Of a DNA stretch of 64,000 nt, positions 25,809 to 32,480 are shown piece after piece. Under the pieces are notes generated by a model, which did no database searches, was not told where the DNA came from, and saw only the letters and a list, made by a program, of their open reading frames with translations. Made by a program: the position numbers and the translations under genes. This stretch comes from Clostridia bacterium (lineage in GTDB: Bacteria; Bacillota; Clostridia; Oscillospirales; SIG627). The DNA is taken from contig JAFUKG010000032.1 of the NCBI GenBank assembly GCA_017467865.1, positions 181,681 through 245,680 of the forward strand, written 5' to 3'. Positions within the stretch are counted from its first letter, which is position 1. Each line of letters begins with the position of its first letter.

Positions 25809-26876
25809 ATGGCAGATAAAGTATTGATGAAAGGAAATGAGGCAATAGCTGAGGCGGCAATTGTTGCAGGCTGCAGACACTACTTCGGCTACCCCATCAC
25901 TCCTCAGACGGAAATTGCCGCTTATATGGCAAAGAGAATGCCCAAAATCGGCGGTTGCTTTTTGCAGGCAGAAAGTGAAATTGCCGCTATAAATATGGTT
26001 TACGGAGTTGCTTCCACGGGACTTCGTGTTATGACCTCTTCATCATCCCCCGGAATTTCCCTTAAGGGTGAAGGACTCTCCTACCTTGCAGGTGCAGACC
26101 TTCCCTCCCTTGTAGTTAACGTACAGAGAGGCGGTCCGGGTCTGGGCGGTATCCAGCCCTCACAGTCCGACTATTTTCAGGCAACAAAGGGCGGTGCTCA
26201 CGGCGACTTCCACATGATTGTTCTCGCTCCCGCATCCGTTCAGGAAATGGCAGACCTGACAGTTCACGGCTTCGACCTTGCAGACAAATACCGCATGACC
26301 TCTATGATTCTTGCCGACGGTACTATGGGTCAGATGATGGAGCCCGTCTCCCTTGACCTTGAGGTAAAACCTATGCCTGAAAAGCCTTGGGCAACCACAG
26401 GTACAAAGCTTCAAAGAAAGCACAACATTACAAACTCTCTTTCTCTTGACCCCGAAGAGCTTGAAATGCTCAACTTCAAGAGATATGAAAGATATAAAGT
26501 AATCGAAGAAAACGAGGTTATGTACGAGGAGTATATGATGGAGGATGCCGAAATTTGTATTGCGGCATTCGGAATTGCTTCCCGTGTAGCAAAGAACGCT
26601 ATCACCGAGGCAAGAAAGATGGGTATCAAGGTTGGTCTCATCCGTCCCATCACACTCTGGCCCTTCCCCACAGCCCCCTTCAAGGCAGCGGCTGACAAGG
26701 TACATACCTTTATTTCGGTAGAGCTTTCTATGGGTCAGATGATTGAAGACGTGCGCCTTGCAACAGAGTGCCGCCGTCCCGTGAAACTCGTTAACCGTGC
26801 AGGCGGTATGATTCCCTCTCCCGAACAGATTCTTGAAGCAATAAAGGAAGCAAATAAAAACGGAGGTGCTAACTGA
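25809..26876 (+). CDS. vorB: 2-oxoacid:ferredoxin oxidoreductase alpha subunit (VorB/KorA type)
   Basis: 355 residues. It has the domain I fold with KGNEAIAEAAIVAGCRHYFGYPITPQ and the AESEIAAINMVYGVASTG segment that contacts TPP in the partner, and the SSSPGISLKGEG and GPGLGGIQPSQSDYFQA stretches typical of the branched-chain (3-methyl-2-oxobutanoate) subfamily. The enzyme links 2-oxo acids, CoA and CO2 with ferredoxin; the reaction is reversible, and reductive carboxylation is used by anaerobes to make amino acids from acids. Overlaps the next start by one base (TGATGG). Assignment to Vor rather than Kor is by subfamily resemblance and by the IlvE neighbour. Confidence 0.9.
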   Translation: MADKVLMKGNEAIAEAAIVAGCRHYFGYPITPQTEIAAYMAKRMPKIGGCFLQAESEIAAINMVYGVASTGLRVMTSSSSPGISLKGEGLSYLAGADLPSLVVNVQRGGPGLGGIQPSQSDYFQATKGGAHGDFHMIVLAPASVQEMADLTVHGFDLADKYRMTSMILADGTMGQMMEPVSLDLEVKPMPEKPWATTGTKLQRKHNITNSLSLDPEELEMLNFKRYERYKVIEENEVMYEEYMMEDAEICIAAFGIASRVAKNAITEARKMGIKVGLIRPITLWPFPTAPFKAAADKVHTFISVELSMGQMIEDVRLATECRRPVKLVNRAGGMIPSPEQILEAIKEANKNGGAN

Positions 26877-27646
26877 TGGTAGTATTCGATAAACCCCATG
26901 CACTCAATGATATTCCCATGCACTACTGCCCCGGCTGTACTCACGGTATTATCCACCGTCTTGTTGCCGAGTGCCTCGATGAGCTTGGAATTGAAGGACA
27001 GACAATAGGTATTGCACCCGTTGGATGTTCAGTACTTGCATACAACTATTTTAACTGTGATATGATTGAAGCGGCTCACGGAAGAGCGCCTGCCATTGCA
27101 ACGGGTGTTACGCGTGCAGACCCCGAAAACCACATTGTATTCACCTATCAGGGTGACGGTGACCTTGCATCCATCGGTATGGCTGAGACAGTTCACGCCG
27201 CAGCAAGAAACGAAAACATCACCGTTATTTTCGTAAACAACGCTATTTATGGTATGACGGGCGGTCAGATGGCTCCCACCTCTCTCCCCGGACAGGTAAC
27301 ACAGACCTCTCCCTACGGAAGAGACACCAATCACTGCGGTTTCCCCATCAAGGTTTGCGAAATGCTCTCCGAGCTTGACGGACCCGAATACCTTGAAAGA
27401 GTTGCAGTAAACAACGTAAAGAACGTTAAGAACGCTAAGAAGGCTATAAAGAAGGCTTTTGAAAATCAGATAAACAAGAAGGGCTTCTCTCTTGTTGAGG
27501 TTATTTCAAGCTGTCCCACCAACTGGGGTATGACACCTCAGAAGGCTCTTGAATGGGTAGCGGACAAGATGATTCCTTACTATCCTCTCGGAGTATACAA
27601 GGACAGAAGCGCAGGAATTGTAAAGGGGGAAGTTAAAAATGACTAA
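26876..27646 (+). CDS. vorA: 2-oxoacid:ferredoxin oxidoreductase beta subunit (TPP-binding)
   Basis: 256 residues. The TPP motif is GDGDLASIGMAE..(N)..FVNNAIYGMTGGQMAPTS, and the N-terminal HYCPGCTHGIIHRL segment contains the cysteines and His near the cofactor. It is the catalytic partner of the VorB-type alpha subunit. Start overlaps the alpha stop and the end overlaps the gamma start by 8 bp, so the three are translationally coupled. Confidence 0.92.
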   Translation: MVVFDKPHALNDIPMHYCPGCTHGIIHRLVAECLDELGIEGQTIGIAPVGCSVLAYNYFNCDMIEAAHGRAPAIATGVTRADPENHIVFTYQGDGDLASIGMAETVHAAARNENITVIFVNNAIYGMTGGQMAPTSLPGQVTQTSPYGRDTNHCGFPIKVCEMLSELDGPEYLERVAVNNVKNVKNAKKAIKKAFENQINKKGFSLVEVISSCPTNWGMTPQKALEWVADKMIPYYPLGVYKDRSAGIVKGEVKND

Positions 27647-28169
27647 TGAATTTCTTTTTGCAGGATTTGGCGGTCAGGGTATCCTCTTTGCAGGAAAGCT
27701 GCTCGCTTACAAGGGTCTGACCGACGGCAAGGAGGTTTCTTGGCTCCCTTCCTACGGCCCTGAAATGAGAGGCGGTACGGCAAGCTGTTCTATCATCCTC
27801 AGCGACACCCCCGTGGGTTCTCCCATCGTTTCAAATCCCGATATTCTCATTGCTATGAATCTCCCCTCTCTTGACAAGTACGAAAAGACTGTCAAGAAAG
27901 GCGGTATGATATTCTACGATTCTTCACTTATCAGCCGTGAGGTTATCAGAGATGACGTAAAGGCGTTCCCCATCCCTGCTACAAAGATGGCAGAGGAAAA
28001 CGGCACTCCCACCCTTGCAAATATGATTATTATGGGCAAGGTGCTCAAAGAAACAGACGACTTCACAGAGGAGTCTGTAAGAGCGGCGCTTACTAAGGTA
28101 ATCTCAGCTAAGCGTGCCGATATGCTTGACGTTAATTTCGGCGCAATTAAACTCGGTTATGATTTTTAA
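27639..28169 (+). CDS. 2-oxoacid:ferredoxin oxidoreductase gamma subunit
   Basis: 176 residues, full length for the gamma domain. It begins FLFAGFGGQGILFAGKLLAYKG and contains WLPSYGPEMRGGTASCSI, both signatures of the KorC/VorC family. It completes the four-part complex (ferredoxin, alpha, beta, gamma). Its start overlaps the beta subunit gene by 8 bp; 20 bp separate it from ilvE. Confidence 0.93.
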   Translation: MTNEFLFAGFGGQGILFAGKLLAYKGLTDGKEVSWLPSYGPEMRGGTASCSIILSDTPVGSPIVSNPDILIAMNLPSLDKYEKTVKKGGMIFYDSSLISREVIRDDVKAFPIPATKMAEENGTPTLANMIIMGKVLKETDDFTEESVRAALTKVISAKRADMLDVNFGAIKLGYDF

Positions 28170-28189
28170 TTCTGAAAGAAGGTATTAAA

Positions 28190-29254
28190 ATGGAAATCAA
28201 AATTACAAAGGCTCCTGAGCTGAAAACAAAGCCCGATCCTTCAACTTTGGGGTTCGGTAAAATATTCACCGACCATATGTTCATTATGGACTACTCCAAG
28301 GAGGAGGGCTGGCACGATGCAAGAATCGTTCCCTTTGGTCCCTTCCCCATCCACCCTGCTTCCACAGTTCTTCACTACGGCTCAGAAATATTCGAGGGAC
28401 TTAAGGCTTACCGCACCGCCGACGGCTCGGTTCAGCTTTTCAGACCTCTTGAAAACATCCGTCGTATGAATAACTCCGCAGAGCGTCTTTGTCTCCCCGA
28501 AATTCCCGAAGAGCTGGCGCTTGAAGTACTTACAAAGTTTGTTAACTTTGAAAAGGATTGGACACCTTCAGCTGATGGTACTTCCCTTTACATCAGACCT
28601 TTTATGTTTGGTAACGACGAGACCCTCGGCGTTCACGCAGTTCACAACGCAACCTTCATGATTATCACCTCTCCCGTTGGAAGCTACTACAAGGAAGGCA
28701 TCAATCCCGTTAAGATTATGATTGAAGCCGACGACGTTCGTGCTGTCCGCGGCGGTACGGGCTACGCTAAGTGCGGCGGTAACTACGCAGCAAGTAACCG
28801 TGCCGGTCAGAAGGCAGAAGAAAAGGGATATTCTCAGGTTCTTTGGCTTGACGGCGTTGAAAGAAAGTACATTGAAGAAGTAGGCGCTATGAACGTTATG
28901 TTCAAGATTAACGGCGAGATAGTTACTCCTATGCTTTCAGGCTCTATCCTCCCCGGTATTACACGTAAGTCTTGTATTGAGGTTCTCAAATCCGAGGGCT
29001 ACAAGGTAAGTGAGAGACTTCTCTCTATCGACGAGCTTGAAGAGGCTATGGACAACGGCACTCTTGAAGAGGCTTGGGGCTGCGGTACTGCGGCAGTTGT
29101 ATCTCCTATCGGCGAGCTTGCGTACAAGGATAAGAAGTTCACCGTTAACGGCGGTAAGATTGGTGAGGTTACTCAGCACCTTTATGATACTCTCACAGGT
29201 ATTCAGTGGGGCAAAATCGAAGATAAATTCGGCTGGACATTGAAGCTTGACTAA
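28190..29254 (+). CDS. ilvE: Branched-chain amino acid aminotransferase
   Basis: 354 residues, the length of the BCAT-beta (eukaryote-like) form. PLP-dependent transaminase between Ile/Leu/Val and 2-oxoglutarate. Visible are HYGSEIFEGLKAYR, the catalytic region VLWLDGVERKYIEEVGAMN that follows the PLP Lys segment, and the phosphate-binding GSILPGITRKS. AWGCGTAAVVSPIG is near the C-terminus. As the last gene after the ferredoxin oxidoreductase subunits it closes the proposed route from branched acyl-CoA through a 2-oxo acid to the amino acid. A strong terminator follows. Confidence 0.95.
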   Translation: MEIKITKAPELKTKPDPSTLGFGKIFTDHMFIMDYSKEEGWHDARIVPFGPFPIHPASTVLHYGSEIFEGLKAYRTADGSVQLFRPLENIRRMNNSAERLCLPEIPEELALEVLTKFVNFEKDWTPSADGTSLYIRPFMFGNDETLGVHAVHNATFMIITSPVGSYYKEGINPVKIMIEADDVRAVRGGTGYAKCGGNYAASNRAGQKAEEKGYSQVLWLDGVERKYIEEVGAMNVMFKINGEIVTPMLSGSILPGITRKSCIEVLKSEGYKVSERLLSIDELEEAMDNGTLEEAWGCGTAAVVSPIGELAYKDKKFTVNGGKIGEVTQHLYDTLTGIQWGKIEDKFGWTLKLD

Positions 29255-29263
29255 TAATTAAGG

Positions 29264-29293
29264 AAGCTTTCGGGGAAACCCGAAAGCTTTTTG
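29264..29293 (+). terminator. Terminator of the vor-ilvE operon
   Basis: AAGCTTTCGGG / CCCGAAAGCTT with a GAAA loop and T run. Confidence 0.95.
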
Positions 29294-29324
29294 TTTTTAT
29301 TTATTGTGAGGAAAAATTATAATA

Positions 29325-29470
29325 AGTTTAGAACTTAGAGTTATGAGAAAGCCTTTGGCTTTCGTTATGATATGATTGCACTCCGGTTTCAGCATTGCCG
29401 ACGGCAACTCATAACGATGCAAAGCATCTCTAAACTCACAACTTGCCGTAAGGCAATCATAACTTAAAAG
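29325..29470. repeat. Intergenic hairpin array with GTTATGA linkers (copy 1)
   Basis: Left linkers read TTAGAGTTATGAG and GTTATGAT; right linkers read CTCATAAC, CTAAACTCACAAC and TCATAACTT, so orientation flips. Between them are GAAAGCC-ttt-GGCTTTC, TGCCGACGGCA, GATGC-aaa-GCATC and TTGCC-gta-GGCAA. The GATGC/GCATC hairpin also occurs in the array at 1916-2071. Confidence 0.7.
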
Positions 29471-29494
29471 CACTCTCCCGAAAACTATGTTGTA

Positions 29495-29752
29495 CTATTT
29501 CATATCTAAAATGAGTCTCATTGCAAGAGAAAAGCCGTTTATAAAGCCTTCTTCTCGAAAAAAGCAATTAAGCTTACCATACGAAGAATTAATCTCCTCC
29601 AAGGTCTCTGCACCGATATTATATTCATTAACAAGCTTCTCTTTCAGGCGGGTAAGCTCAAAATATATTTCCCTTTCGGTTTCAACGTCAATAATCCTTT
29701 CTTCAAAGGGACGGATATTCCCCGACCACAATTCACGCAAAGTATCCTTCAT
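29495..29752 (-). CDS. DUF6809-like small protein
   Basis: 85 residues with start ATG 29752 behind AAAGGAG. It begins MKDTLRELWSGNIRPFEE, continues with a helical, charged middle and ends FREEGFINGFSLAMRLILDM. This resembles the DUF6809 family, small helical proteins common near mobile or XRE-regulated genes in Clostridia (from memory). Function unknown. It is divergent from an XRE gene with dyad sequences between them. Confidence 0.75.
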   Translation of the reverse strand: MKDTLRELWSGNIRPFEERIIDVETEREIYFELTRLKEKLVNEYNIGAETLEEINSSYGKLNCFFREEGFINGFSLAMRLILDMK

Positions 29753-29787
29753 TTTTTCTCTCCTTTTATGATTTTGGATATTTTTTT

Positions 29788-29830
29788 ACATACGCTCGTA
29801 TGTGACTTCAACACATTCGATTATATGTGT
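29788..29830. promoter_or_regulatory. Two dyads between divergent DUF6809 and XRE genes
   Basis: ACATAC-N4-GTATGT (29788-29803) and ACACAT-N8-ATGTGT (29811-29830), 25 bp centre to centre. Likely operators of the XRE protein encoded next to them. Confidence 0.5.
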
Positions 29831-29864
29831 GCTACAATTAACAAAAAATAACTGCGAGGTAAAA

Positions 29865-30077
29865 ATGTATATTTATCAAAGACTCAGAGACCTGAGAGAA
29901 GACCGAGACCTCTCTCAGCTTGACGTAGCTAACATTTTAAAAATTTCTCAACAGCATTATTCCATGTATGAAAGCGGGAAAATAGAACTACCAGTTCACC
30001 ACTTCATTACCCTTGCAAAATATTACGGTGTAACCCTTGACTATATGGCAGGGCTGACAAATGATATAAAGAAATAA
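29865..30077 (+). CDS. XRE-family transcriptional regulator (small)
   Basis: 70 residues from ATG 29865; longer open frame upstream has no ribosome binding site. It is a single helix-turn-helix domain: LRDLREDRDLSQLDVANILKISQQHYSMYESGKIELPVHHFITLAKYYGVTLDYMAGLT. It is a close paralog of the gene at 31011, and the two share a nearly identical 65-bp 3' segment. Probably represses its own promoter and that of the neighbouring small genes. Confidence 0.9.
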   Translation: MYIYQRLRDLREDRDLSQLDVANILKISQQHYSMYESGKIELPVHHFITLAKYYGVTLDYMAGLTNDIKK

Positions 30078-30088
30078 CTTCGATACCA

Positions 30089-30117
30089 TTGACAATATCA
30101 CGATATCGTGATATTAT
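30089..30117 (+). promoter_or_regulatory. Promoter with a perfect 20-bp palindrome in its spacer
   Basis: -35 TTGACA (30089-30094), 17-bp spacer, -10 TATTAT (30112-30117). The palindrome with arms ATATCACGAT / ATCGTGATAT (30095-30114) fills the spacer. A repressor bound here would block polymerase directly. It drives the DUF4160/DUF2442 pair. Confidence 0.8.
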
Positions 30118-30138
30118 ATTAGTAAAAGGAGCGATATC

Positions 30139-30393
30139 CTGCCTGTTATATCAAGATTTTATGGAATAATAATAAGGATGTATTTTCAGCAAAGTGAGCA
30201 CAATCCCCCTCATTTTCACGCTATATACGGAGAAAATATGGCAGCAATAAACATTAATGACGGTAGCATTTTGGAAGGGGAATTACCGAAAAAAGCTCTT
30301 GAAATGGTGCTTGAATGGAATGAAACACATCGAGAAAAACTATTAAAAATGTGGGAAACTCAAGAATTTGAAAGCATCAGTCCCCTTGAATAA
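30139..30393 (+). CDS. DUF4160 protein, probably starting at CTG
   Basis: 84 residues if translated from CTG 30139. The nearest ATG (30178) would remove the family's conserved start, which here reads (M)PVISRFYGIIIRMYF followed by EHNPPHFHAIYGE. AAAGGAG at 30125-30131 lies 7 nt before the CTG, and the promoter fits. DUF4160 proteins pair with DUF2442 proteins across bacteria and are suspected toxin-antitoxin partners; the NPPHFHA motif is the hallmark. 17 bp separate it from the DUF2442 gene. Confidence 0.78.
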   Translation: MPVISRFYGIIIRMYFQQSEHNPPHFHAIYGENMAAININDGSILEGELPKKALEMVLEWNETHREKLLKMWETQEFESISPLE

Positions 30394-30410
30394 TTTAAGG
30401 AGGTGTTATA

Positions 30411-30848
30411 ATGTTCCACAAGATAAAAAGTGTAAGCGCTTTGCCCGATTATAAGCTGAGCGTGCAGTTTTCAGAAGGTATAACTAAAATATACGACGTT
30501 TTACCTCTCATTGAAAAGCATAAAATGTTCGAGCCTTTGAAAGACTCAGAGCTTTTCAGTGCGGTGAGTGTGGATATGGGCGGTTACGGAGTTATATGGA
30601 ACGATGACATTGACATTTCTTGCGATGAACTGTTCTTTGAAGGTACAAGCATTAAAACCCCCTTTGATAACCTTATATCCTTCGGAGATGCGACTCTGCT
30701 TTGGGATTTAAACGAAAGTACTTTAAGAAAAGCAATTTCCTACGGAAAGCTGATAAACGGTGTTGACGTTTGCAAATTTGGAAAGCAATGGGTCATTTCA
30801 GCTGAAGCAATGAAAAGAGAATATGGAGAACCATGTAATTCCCTTTGA
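30411..30848 (+). CDS. DUF2442 - helix-turn-helix protein (partner of DUF4160)
   Basis: 145 residues, start behind AAGGAGG. Residues 1-85 are the DUF2442 fold (KIKSVSALPDYKLSVQFSEGITKIYDVLPLI..GYGVIWNDDIDISCDELF). Residues 90-140 form a helix-turn-helix (LWDLNESTLRKAISYGKLINGVDVCKFGKQWVISAEAMKREYGE), the excisionase/MerR-like type that often ends such antitoxin-like proteins. It probably binds the palindromic operator of its own operon. Which of the pair is toxic, if either, cannot be told here. Confidence 0.85.
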   Translation: MFHKIKSVSALPDYKLSVQFSEGITKIYDVLPLIEKHKMFEPLKDSELFSAVSVDMGGYGVIWNDDIDISCDELFFEGTSIKTPFDNLISFGDATLLWDLNESTLRKAISYGKLINGVDVCKFGKQWVISAEAMKREYGEPCNSL

Positions 30849-30880
30849 TTATAAATCAAGTATTCAATAAAATTGCCTAT

Positions 30881-30913
30881 GAAAGATTTCGGACAAATGT
30901 CCGAAATCTTTTT
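30881..30913 (+). terminator. Terminator of the DUF4160/DUF2442 operon
   Basis: AAAGATTTCGGACA / TGTCCGAAATCTTT perfect stem with T run. Confidence 0.9.
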
Positions 30914-30973
30914 ATATCCATTTGAATATATTATAATATCTATTTGGATATATGTCAATATCTATTTGGATAT
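30914..30973 (+). promoter_or_regulatory. Three 16-bp operator-like repeats at 22-bp spacing
   Basis: Dyads ATATC-N6-GATAT at 30936-30951 and 30958-30973 are identical; a weaker copy lies at 30914-30929. All start exactly 22 bp apart (two helix turns). The -10 candidate TACAAT is at 30980-30985, so the last copy covers the -35 region. Probable autoregulatory sites of the XRE gene at 31011. Confidence 0.7.
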
Positions 30974-31010
30974 TTATGCTACAATGATAAAAAAATTCAA
31001 GAGGGAAAAT

Positions 31011-31220
31011 ATGTACTATTACAGAAGGCTCAGAGACCTGAGAGAGGACAACGACAAAACACAAAAGGATATTGCCGAGCTTTTAAAGACAACTCAGCCT
31101 CAATACGCCAGATATGAGACGGGTGAAAGAGAGCTCCCCATGCACCACTTCATTACCCTTGCAAAATACTACGGTGTAACCCTTGACTATATGGCAGGGC
31201 TGACGAACAAGATGAGATAG
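31011..31220 (+). CDS. XRE-family transcriptional regulator (small, paralog of 29865)
   Basis: 69 residues from ATG 31011 (GAGGGAAAAT before it); an open frame from 30873 runs through the terminator and operators and is not real. The helix-turn-helix LRDLREDNDKTQKDIAELLKTTQPQYARYETGERELPMHHF is followed by ITLAKYYGVTLDYMAGLTN, as in the paralog at 29865. Its promoter region carries three phased operators. Confidence 0.9.
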   Translation: MYYYRRLRDLREDNDKTQKDIAELLKTTQPQYARYETGERELPMHHFITLAKYYGVTLDYMAGLTNKMR

Positions 31221-31222
31221 AA

Positions 31223-31258
31223 ATTGCACCTTCGCAAAAACGTGAAGGTGCAATTTTT
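31223..31258 (+). terminator. Terminator of the 31011 XRE gene
   Basis: TTGCACCTTC / GAAGGTGCAA stem and five T. Confidence 0.85.
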
Positions 31259-31299
31259 GCACTTTTCATATTGACACAAAAGTGCAAATGTGATATATT
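31256..31299 (+). promoter_or_regulatory. Promoter of the MNT-HEPN pair with an 11-bp dyad around the -35 box
   Basis: -35 TTGACA (31271-31276), 17-bp spacer, -10 TATATT (31294-31299). TTTGCACTTTT (31256-31266) and its exact complement AAAAGTGCAAA (31278-31288) flank an 11-bp centre that contains the -35 box. Likely operator for the XRE domain of the antitoxin. Confidence 0.8.
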
Positions 31300-31320
31300 A
31301 TAAGCAAAGGAGCTGATAAT

Positions 31321-31800
31321 GTGTCTGATTTGAAAGAATTGCGTTTATCAAAAAATCTGACTCAAAAAGAAGCGAGTGCTATATTAGGAGTGTCGCTCAG
31401 ATCTTACAAGGAATATGAAAACAGTGAAAAAAAGGTTGGCACACTTAAATATAAATCGATGATAAACGAGCTTGAAAAATATATTACTATTGACGAAGAG
31501 CACGGAATTCTCACCCTTGATGAAATCAAAGAGGGATGCAAAAATGTATTTGAAGAATATGACGTTAAGCGTTGCTTTTTGTTTGGCTCTTACGCCAAAG
31601 GAAAAGCAACTCCTAAAAGCGACGTAGACCTTTTAATATCAACAGATATAACAGGCTTAAAATTTTACGGATTAGTTGAACGTCTCAGAGAGCAGCTGTG
31701 CAAGAAAATTGATTTGCTTGACACAAGACAGCTTGTAGAAAACAAAGACCTTATTGAAGAAATCTTAAAGGACGGAATAAAAATTTATGAACAACATTAA
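31321..31800 (+). CDS. XRE-fused MNT nucleotidyltransferase antitoxin (MntA-like)
   Basis: 159 residues from GTG 31321, 8 nt after AAAGGAG; an overlapping ATG at 31319 is out of frame. Residues 1-55 are an XRE helix-turn-helix (LRLSKNLTQKEASAILGVSLRSYKEYEN). Residues 65-159 form a minimal nucleotidyltransferase with the active-site pattern GSYAKGKATPKSDVDLLI (GS-x10-DxD). In MntA/HepT systems this enzyme adds AMP to the HEPN toxin and neutralises it. The fused DNA-binding domain is not part of classical MntA and would give autoregulation. It overlaps the HEPN gene by 14 bp. Confidence 0.92.
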   Translation: MSDLKELRLSKNLTQKEASAILGVSLRSYKEYENSEKKVGTLKYKSMINELEKYITIDEEHGILTLDEIKEGCKNVFEEYDVKRCFLFGSYAKGKATPKSDVDLLISTDITGLKFYGLVERLREQLCKKIDLLDTRQLVENKDLIEEILKDGIKIYEQH

Positions 31801-32122
31801 AGGTGACTCTTATTACGTAGAAAAAATACTGAACGATTTAAGCTTCATTATAAAGCATATGAAAAATACTTCAAAAGAAGAATTGAATTCCAATGACTTG
31901 CTTTGGGATTCGATGATGTTCAGGCTAATTCAAATATCGGAAAATTCAAAAAGTTTAACCGAAGAGTACAAAAACACACGCAAGGAAATTCCTTGGCGTG
32001 ATATTTCAGGACTTAGAAACCGAATTGTTCACGATTACGGAAACGTAGATATTGAAATTGTCTATAACACGTTAACAGAAGATATCCCCGCTTTACTGAC
32101 GCTATTTGAAAAAGACAATTAA
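31787..32122 (+). CDS. HEPN (DUF86) ribonuclease toxin, HepT-like
   Basis: 111 residues. The HEPN toxin motif is present as RNRIVHDYG (RX4HXY): Arg and His are the RNase residues and the Tyr is the target of AMPylation in HepT. The rest is the typical four-helix DUF86 fold (LNDLSFIIKHM, MMFRLIQISENSKSL, WRDISGLRNRIVH). The gene overlaps the 3' end of the MNT gene, the usual order for this module, and is the last gene of the block between the vor-ilvE operon and the Leu T-box. Confidence 0.93.
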   Translation: MNNIKGDSYYVEKILNDLSFIIKHMKNTSKEELNSNDLLWDSMMFRLIQISENSKSLTEEYKNTRKEIPWRDISGLRNRIVHDYGNVDIEIVYNTLTEDIPALLTLFEKDN

Positions 32123-32146
32123 TTTTGAAAAAATTTTAAAAAGTGC

Positions 32147-32175
32147 TTGACACAAAGCCTGATTTATGATAAAAT
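32147..32175 (+). promoter_or_regulatory. Promoter of the Leu T-box transcript
   Basis: TTGACA, 17-bp spacer, TAAAAT. Confidence 0.85.
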
Positions 32176-32189
32176 TTCATATCATAGAA

Positions 32190-32460
32190 AAATGCATTGA
32201 AGGAATTATCACTTATTCCCCTTTTGTCAAAGAGAGCCGAGTTTGGTGAGAGTCGGTACAAAAAGCTTAGGTGAGTCTCGTTCCGGAGCAGAATTGCAGA
32301 AGGTCCTCGGACTGCGTAAGCAATTACGGCTTGCCCCGTTACCATGGCAGAAGGCTTGATTGAGTCTTGACGAGTGACTGCACTTGCAGTAATTCGGGGT
32401 GGTACCGCGAAAATGTATTTTCGTCCCCTTGACAGGAAAACTGTCAAGGGGCTTTTTGTA
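32190..32460 (+). promoter_or_regulatory. T-box riboswitch, specifier CUC (Leu)
   Basis: Stem I pairs GGAAT with GTTCC at the base and CACTTA with TAGGTG above it. Between these helices the 3' side reads AGTCTC, so the codon next to the conserved purine (G) is CUC (32277-32279). The distal loop has AAGAGAG..GTTTGGTGAGAG. T-box TGGTACCGCG at 32400-32409; terminator CCCCTTGACAG / CTGTCAAGGGG plus T run at the end. It precedes a LeuA-like gene, which independently agrees with leucine. Confidence 0.93.
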
Positions 32461-32480
32461 TTTCAGAAAGGAAAAAAGAA

